64,000 bases of DNA from Epiperipatus broadwayi (Eukaryota > Onychophora > Udeonychophora > Euonychophora > Peripatidae). The notes beneath the pieces were generated by a model. That model saw nothing but the letters and a program-made list of their open reading frames with translations, was not told where the DNA came from and did no database searches. Position 1 is the stretch's first letter, and each line of letters opens with the position of its first letter. Both the position numbers and the translations under genes were made by a program. The DNA lies in contig JAQFVV010012397.1 in NCBI GenBank assembly GCA_028023455.1, positions 3,403,501-3,467,500 of the forward strand, read 5' to 3'. Shown here piece after piece: positions 42,901 to 51,900 of this stretch.

Positions 42901-45900
42901 TATATTAAAAACTATATCATTATCATCATCTTCAGTAACTATTTATAAATAAATATGATTATTCCAACTATAAAAAAATATAATTAAAAATGAGTTTTAT
43001 AATGACTTTGTAAATCAATTTGTGAATCAAAATGTGTCTATATATATCATATCTATTAGAGAAATTTTATGATGTTTTTTAATTTTTTTTCCAACAAATT
43101 TTTTATAAGATTTTAACATTTTGTGTAAATATAATTCTCCATTAGATTCTAAATTCCCAAACATATTTTTCTACTGAACACAATCAATACTGCAGCCTTT
43201 TAGAATGTTTTGAGGTTGTTTTTAGAGCATAAATGGGTAGTGCTTCTCTTATGGAAAACATAGATGAATTAATTTACAATTCTGTAGTAGAAAGTCTATT
43301 ACTATTTGTTTAAATGCACAATCCAATAAAAATGTGCCTTTACAATAGTAGATTTTTAGCATTGTATTCAGGAAACTGAAAAGCATAATCAATTAATTAT
43401 TTGATCTTTCTATCATATTTTTAGAATCTTAATTAGAATCCTTAAATGAAAATTATCCGTTACCTTTATATTACATTGACAAGAGATCATTGTCTCATTT
43501 TCAAACTATAAATTGTTCAGAATAAGTCTCTATATACTATTAATTTAATTCAGATAGATGTATCGTTATCATGAAATATTTTATTTTTCACTATAAAATA
43601 TAGTAGTAGCACATTCAAGTTTATGTTGCACTAATTTTCTATTTATAAACTATTAATATATTGAAATTGATTCACTCTTTTAAATCCATAATCATTAAAG
43701 TTAAGAAATAGTTAAAGATTTTGACTGATAAAGTATTTGGTTTTTTTTTTTTTACAATAATTACCAAAGTAAAATCATTAGCGGTTAGATTTAAAACATT
43801 AGCAGTATTCTGAAGATTATTCTTTGAATTAGCATTACATATTGGCAATCTAAAAGCTTTTAAAATGAATTTTTTGTTTTTCCTTTTAATTCTCAAATTT
43901 AATACTTTGAAATAGCCTGTAAACAGTTCTAAAGACTACAATCATGAAAATGTAAACAAAAGTAGAGCTTGTACACATTGTTATTTTAAAACTTGTTTTC
44001 ATTTTAAATGTTTCAAATTTTTCAGCAGACAATAATATTTTCTTTCATTGTTTTGCAGAAGTTACATAATACAAATAAACTTTTGTGGACAGTCAGCTAA
44101 TTTCAATCCATGAATCACTTTGGAATTTAGGTCTTGAAATTTTACTTTTTCAAATAATTGCATGCTTGGGCAGCTTTATTTAGTTATTCTTCTCCAATTA
44201 TAAATGTGGAAGGATCTAAAGGTGATTTAAAAATACCTATCATGCTAAAATCTGGTTAGATTTGCCTGGTTAATTGTTTATTTAAACAGTAAAAATAGTT
44301 GTGATATTAATAATGATAATAGTTATTGAGCTTGAGATACTGATAGTAATAAAGGTAAATTTTTTTTTTAATGTAACTTCATGAAATATGTCAATTTGCT
44401 TGATGTGATGTCTTCTTTTGCATGGGCAGATAACTGAATTAAAAAAAAAAACTGCTTTGTTGTTGAATTTAATTTCATGTTTTATGTGTTATTTTTGGAA
44501 TTTCTAGACATATAAATAAAAAGTTGATAGTATTAAAAATAGAGTTATGCAATGATGTCTGTGTTTATTTTATTAGTACTATGCTTCAACATTAGACTTA
44601 GAAAATTCAGAAAGAGAAAGATTTTATTGGTTCTTGCATGATAAATTGTTGAATTTTTTTTGAGATTAATATGAGTAATATTAAACCTTGACTCAAAAGT
44701 TATTGAAAATAATGGTATTGGCTCTGTGTGAACTCAAATTATCTATTATTATTGAGTTTCTGTACAACATATGCTTCCTATTTCTGATCATTTGTGAAGA
44801 AAAATTAGTGTAAAGGATTTTGGAATCATCCATGATAAAAGCATGTTATTTTATAATTTGTAGAAGTCAATATGACATAAGTGTTATTTATTGATGTAGT
44901 TTATTGGATAAATTTGTATTCTCTAAAGTTAAAATATAATGGCAATTTTTATTTTAAATGTATTTCATCACTTTTAACTATTATTAATTTGGATTTACAA
45001 GCTGATTATGCTATTGAGGTACCAAATTCATTTAAAGGTGATATATTGTGAATGCAATTTTGAGTTCATTAAAAAAAAAAAAAAAAAAAAATCTGAATTG
45101 TTCTCTGACAATTTCAATCAAACCACTTCCCCTCACCATGCTTAAATTTAGCATTTTGTTTAAATTTTATTATGTAAAGTTGATGTTTGAATTATTGTAC
45201 AATCTTTTTTTAATGAATTTCTTTCATCTATTGTTAAACAATGTTTTTCTATGAATATTCTTTGGAACAGTTTGTTCATAATCAGACACTAAGATGCAAT
45301 ATTTAAACTATTAGTAAAAGAAACATGAAAAAAAATCTTTGAAGAAGCTTGTTGAATAATCAAATGTAATTATATCATTTATTAGTCACTTGATTAAAAG
45401 GAAATTAAATGTGAAATTTCATAAGCATTATAGCAATTTAAAGGCAAAAGTTCAACAACTAACACAAAGACTAGAATGATTAGTCATTTAAAATTATAGA
45501 GAAGATTCAGTTATTTACTGTTTGAAATCACTTCATATATTTTATTGATATGTTGAAAATAGTATAGGAATCTAAAAATTAATATCATGAAATCATTAGT
45601 TGATATTCTTTATATAATAGTGATATTTTGAAGAGGAATATTTTGAAAATTCATTGATATGTTGAAAGTAGTATAGGGATCTAAAAATTGATATAATGAA
45701 ATCATTAGATGATATTCTTTATATAATAGTGATATTTTGAAGGAAAATATTTTGAAAATTTTTTGAATCATGATACAAAACTTTTAAATAAACTGTTTAT
45801 ATTTGGTCCATATATATATTTTAATAAAGTTAAAATAGTCTTTTGTATTCTTAAGAATGAAAGACTTTGACTGTTAATGACTGTAATATGCCAGCTTCAA

Positions 45901-48900
45901 AATTAATGAAAATTTTAGGAATACTTAATATGTTACCATGAAATTGTACTATCTGATTTAAAGACATTTCTATTGTTCCAATTTATAAAAATAGAAGAAA
46001 TAGAAAAATCTTCAGTAATTGTTGTGGAATATTATTTTTATCAATTAAAACAAAAATACTTTGAAGGATATTATTAAAAAAGTTGTTTCCAATCATGGAC
46101 AACTGGTTACTAAAGACTTAGTATGATTTTAGAGAATAAAAAATTGAGTTAAATATATTTCTGAATAAAAGTATGACTTTTATATTGCTTTTATTGTTTT
46201 GGTCAATCAAGAAGATTTTTGGCAACATTGAAAAGAACTGATAGATACTATATGAAACTTTATTACTAATTGTGAAAAATCTGCAGTATTTGAAATTATA
46301 ATTGGTATGAAACAGAGTTGTGTTAGTTTTAATTTTATTTTCCGTTTTGTGATAGTGATATTTGGAACAGTTTTTAAACATCTTTATGAAATAAGCACTT
46401 AAGATGGAATATCTAATTAATTAAAAGCAAAGACAGTAATATGCAGTTAGTTACACTATTTTTTCTACTTCAAAGCATGATTTACAAAATGTTTTTAATA
46501 TTTGAACACAATCTATAAAGAATTTAATTTAGTAATTAATATTCAAAAAACATCAAGTACTTTACCAGTCAAAATTCCTATGTCTTGCTGCTGCATTTAA
46601 CAAGTTAAAAAAATAGACTATTTCGTCTCAGTGATACTATAAATACTTCAGTTAAATTTGTTGTTTATATAGCTGTTATTTTGCTAAATGGAAATAGTTT
46701 ATGTAACACAAAAATGTTAGAAAAGTTTCATTTAAGGTTGTCCCGCAGCTTGCTGGATATGATGATGTTGAATCTGTAATTGTTAAAGAATATCTCTTAA
46801 ATGAAGCATTTGAAACTGATGAAGTACAACGACTTTAAAAAAAGAAAAGGATTTGATTGTGAATTTGGATAAGAGGCAAATCCCATTTACATTATAAAGA
46901 TTATTTCAGGAATTTGTTAAGAAATACAACATTGATTGTTTTCATTAGGAATATATAGTTGAAAATAATGTTGAAGTTATAGAAAAAAAACAAGTTTGTT
47001 GCAAATAGTTAAAATATAGTATCTCAGCATATGAAGATGCTAAGTAAATTGATATATATGAGTGAATGGTTAATAAATTAATTGAAAAATCATTGCAAAA
47101 CTCATCTTTTTTTAATTTTTTTATTTGTTTCTTTTTTTTTTTTGAAATTAAAATAATCATATTCAATTTACCATTGATCTTTAATAATGATTTGTACATC
47201 TGAGTATGCAGGTAGGCTACCATTATTCTGAATTATTTGAAGTTGAACTATTTTATTTTCAAAATATAACGTCACGAAAATATATGCAGTGTCTACAATT
47301 TCCATATCATACACATCAATGAAATAGTTAAATTGTTAAAAAACAGGTCGAAATGTGTTTATCTATGGGTTGTGTGGATATATGTAATATATATAGGTTT
47401 CTCAACTATATTCGATATATATAAAAAAAAAACTTTGCAATTTTGCATTAAAAGTTCATTTTCAACATCAGTAGAAATAGTAAAAATATCCAAAAGCAAA
47501 AAAATTGTGATTCAGTATAACAGTAAAAATATGTTAGTAGCTGTTAATATGAATATGATTAAAACTAAAATGTGTTAATGTTTAATAATAATAACACATT
47601 TCAATAATGAAATTAAACTTGTTCTTAAGTTGTGTAAAATTCACAGCTGGATATGATATCAAAAAGGAAAAAATTGCAATTTAAATATTCTCAAAATGTC
47701 AACAGAAAAAATTCATTGAAGTTTTCATTTTTATAATAGATCATAATTTCTGAAAAATGTTCGAAAAAGATATAATTTTTATTATGAATTTTCTACTTCT
47801 AATAAATGCAAAATTTTTTTGTAAGGTCATAAATGTAAATAATTAATTAAAAAAAATTTTTTTTTATATTATTAATCTTTTAAAACAATATTGACCATTA
47901 GTTACACAAAAAGATACAAATAAATTTGAATAAATTTTTTTACTACAATTGCCATAATATAAACGGTTCTTGTGCAATGTGCCGCTCGATGGCGTTGATG
48001 CTTGGAAAAATAATGAAATGTAAACATAATAAAAAATGTATTATTTATGGTGATTGGCATCACAAATTAATTTATATCTAATTCAAAGTGCATAAACTGT
48101 TCTATTATATATATCATTGTTTGCATTTTTAATCAAGATTTTTTTAATGTGAATCTCTAATTCTCCCTTAATTAGAGTATAACTTTGTTGAAATATAAAT
48201 TAATTTATAGTAAGCAATCATAGTACTGAATGTTTGCACTTAACTTTTTGTTTTTACAGTATTAATATAATTTGAACAGTTGCTATATATTTGTGGATTG
48301 ATGGCAGTGCTCCAAGGCAGATAAAGGAAGTTATCCATAAAATGCATATGGATATCAGAATGATTTGTCAATTTTTTTATATACAGTAGTCCGTAGTGAC
48401 ACAATGATTGAAGCTAACATCTCATAAAATTTATATCTAATTCAGGATCAATTAACCATATATTTTTATGCATTTTTTTACTGGTCATCTTTATCAAATT
48501 TGTGCTATTTAAATGTGTAGAATTATTTAATAATAAAGTAAATGTAAATAAATAAGTAATGAATTTTTCATTTTTTTTAAGTGCTTATTAAAAAATTAAA
48601 AATACAGGAGTACTTTTTAAGCATTTTTAAATTTTTGTATTAATCACTTATAAAATGCCATTTTTATTACATTATTAAATTTCTGATATGTAGATAATCA
48701 AGTAAATATAAATAGTTAATGAATTTAAATTTATTGTTCTTACATAGAATCCCTGCTGGAAGCTTACCAGCTATTTTATTTTAAATAATCCGTTTTCAGA
48801 GGCTTCTAGCATAAACAGTAGGGCTAACTCTTTAAGATATCATATTCAATATTAACTTTTTATTTTATTTATTAAAATGATAAATAAAAGAACACAAAAG

Positions 48901-51900
48901 TTCATAGGGTTGTAATTAATTTTTTTTTTTAATGTTTTTACTACAATAGCTGTAAACTATTCTCAGTGCACTTACTAACGATATTTTGGAGTCTTCCAAC
49001 AACATGTTCATTTCCAAACAGATAGGCGCTTATAACGTGTTTGCACATGACATCACTATTGTGTCTTCGTTCGTACATAGGGTGTTATATCATGCCCATT
49101 ATCACTCATTTTTCAGGCAGGTACTATCCTATAATTTTGAAACTATTCCACTGTATCTTCCTCTGTCGATGGAAGATCCCAAATTTTAATCATATTTCCA
49201 AAAATGATATGGCAAAAAAGGATCTTAAAAAAATCACCACGTGTTAACGAATGTTAAAAAAATAACTATGATTTAAACTACGTGTTATCTGTTTGCCTTG
49301 TATTAAGTGTTTACCATGTGTTAACATTTGGATATTAGGTTGTGAATGGAATTTATTAAAAAATGTATTTAAATTTTGTAAAATTAATATTCAATTTAAA
49401 ATATATTTGTTAATATTTTTAAAGTGAACAAGCTATACATGTTTGAGAAAAAATATGTAATTAATTTTCAAGGTCAAAGTATTCATTTACATTTTTTTTT
49501 TTCTCAAACATGTATAGTTTGTTAACTTTAAAAAGTATTAACAAATGTATTCTAAATTGAATGTTAATTTTAAAAAATGCAAATACATTTTTAAATAAAT
49601 TTCATTCACAACATATCATCCAAATGTTAACACGTGGTTAATACTTAACTTGAAGAGAACAGATAACACATGGTTAAAATTATCATTATTTTTTTAACAT
49701 TCGCCTTATCATTTTTGAAATATGATTAAAATTTGGAATCTTTCATCGATAGAACAAGATGCTGGGAATAGTTTCAAAATTACAGGATAGCGCCCATTTG
49801 AAAAGTGCTTGATAATGGGCACAATATGATATTTTATATGCAAAAGGAGAAGCAATAGCAGTGTTGTGTGCAAATATGTTCTAAGTGCCTATCTATTTGG
49901 AAAGGAATGTGGTTAGAAGGCTACAAAATATCGTTTGTGAATGTACAGAGATTAGTTTCCAGCTTGTGTAATGAATTTACATTAAAAAAAAATTAATTAC
50001 AACCTTTGGACTTTTGTGTTTCTTTTATTTATTATTTTAATAAATAAAAAGAAAATAAATATTGAATATGATAACTTAGAGTTAGCCCTATTGTTTATAC
50101 TAGAAGCCCCTGAAAATGGATTATTTAAAATAAAACAGCTGGCAAGCTTCTGGCAGGAATTCTACTAAAATATCAAATTTATTTTGCTTTATTTATATAA
50201 TTTTCTTAAAACAATATTTACTATTAGTTAAATAATAAGTATAGGAGTATTTTTTTAAACCTTTTTTTTAATCAATTATTTGGTAGTTTTCTATTCTATC
50301 GTGTCAGCCGTTTGATGGCGTTGATGCTAATCAAGAACACATACATATTACGATTCTGGGCTGGGCCTGTGATTCTATATAAAGATTGGCTTTAGTTTTG
50401 TAATAGGAAATTATAGTAACTAATAGTAAATAATATTATTATTTAAAAAAACAAAATTTAAAAATTCACATTAAATTTAAAAATGATACCCGAATAATTT
50501 ATGTTTTTTGGACAGTAATTAATCATAAAATGGGTTGTTTTTGTTTGTGTGTATCTATAAAAAGTTACGATATTTTTTTTTGTTAGTGTGTATATATAAA
50601 AAGTACCGTTATTCAAATAATACATTTAAAAATGATACCCGACTAATTTGCTTTTTTTTTTTTGCCAGTAATGAATCAGAAAGTGTGTTTTTTTTTGTTA
50701 AAAAGTACCATTATTTAAATACTAAATTTAAAAATGAGACCTGACTAATTTGCGTTTTTTTGGACAGTAATTAATCAAAAAGTGGGTTCTTTTTGTTATT
50801 GTGTATATATAAAAAGTACCGTAATTCAAATACTAAATTTAAAAATCAAACCCGATTAATTTGCTTTTTTTTTTTTGACAGTAATTAATCAGAAACTGGG
50901 TTGTTTTTGTTAATGTGTAGATATAAAAAGTAATATTATTTAAATACTAAATGTAAAAATAATACCCGACTTAATTTTCCTTTTTTGACAGTAATTAAGA
51001 ATCAGACACTAGGTTGTTTTTATTTGTGCATATATATAAAAAGTAACTTGTCACGGACGAATTCTCACGAAAACATTACTTTTCGCATGATCATCGAAAT
51101 ACTACTCTGCTGCATCCTTAAAAGCAATTTTTGAGGGGTACACATTCGTAATGGAACCTTCACGATATTATTAATAAAGTTACAACGTAACAGTAGGTTA
51201 GAGCACTTGAAAAAAAATACCTTTGTAATGAAATTTTAAATAATTATGACAGGCTAAAATCCACACATTCTCACACAAAAGTATGGAGAAAATAGACATT
51301 CTAGCATTATGATAAAGTTAATAACACAACCAACTATGGCAGCTAATAAAGGCATTTGTCTGTGCTTTTAGTAAAGAAAAAAACCAGAGCGGCTAAACGG
51401 CGGAGACTCTTTCTGTGTTTTATTGTAGCAAGAAAGCCTCTTAGGTTGGCTGAGGCCGCCGCCCAACCTGCCACGAGGACTCTTTCTGTGTTTTAGTGCA
51501 GAAAGAAGCCTATTAGGTTGGGTGAGGCCGCTGAAACGGTATATTTCTAGGAATTGACGTAGAAATATAGCCATCATGTGGCTGGCACGATAGAATAGAA
51601 AACAACCAATCATTTTTATAAACTACTTTTATCAGATTTTTGCTATTTAGTTATACAAAATTTCTTTGTATAATGAATTTAGATTTATTTTATAATAAAT
51701 TATTTTTTGCAAGAAATAATCATTAATTCACATTTAAATCATTCTAATATGTTAGTTACATTTGGTTTTTAAACATTTTAAATAAATGTTTTCAAATTGA
51801 AAATAGACTTTGCCCCAAGGTTTCTAAATAATGGAATGTAACTTGTGTTTATATATGGATTTACTCACATTCTTTATATATATATGCATTTTTGTGGGTA

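Noticed and set aside
48986-49247. Two overlapping + strand frames of 67 and 68 codons
   Set aside because: Both lie in the left arm of the palindrome, overlap in different frames, and have no recognisable domain.
50510-51000. Regularly spaced repeats considered as a CRISPR array
   Set aside because: Eukaryotic context, repeats vary in length and spacing, spacers are alike; they are a minisatellite inside a TIR element.
51368-51613. 81-codon - strand frame in the TIR element
   Set aside because: It arises from the duplicated GC-rich segment (the peptide repeats itself) and runs over the terminal inverted repeat; not a transposase.
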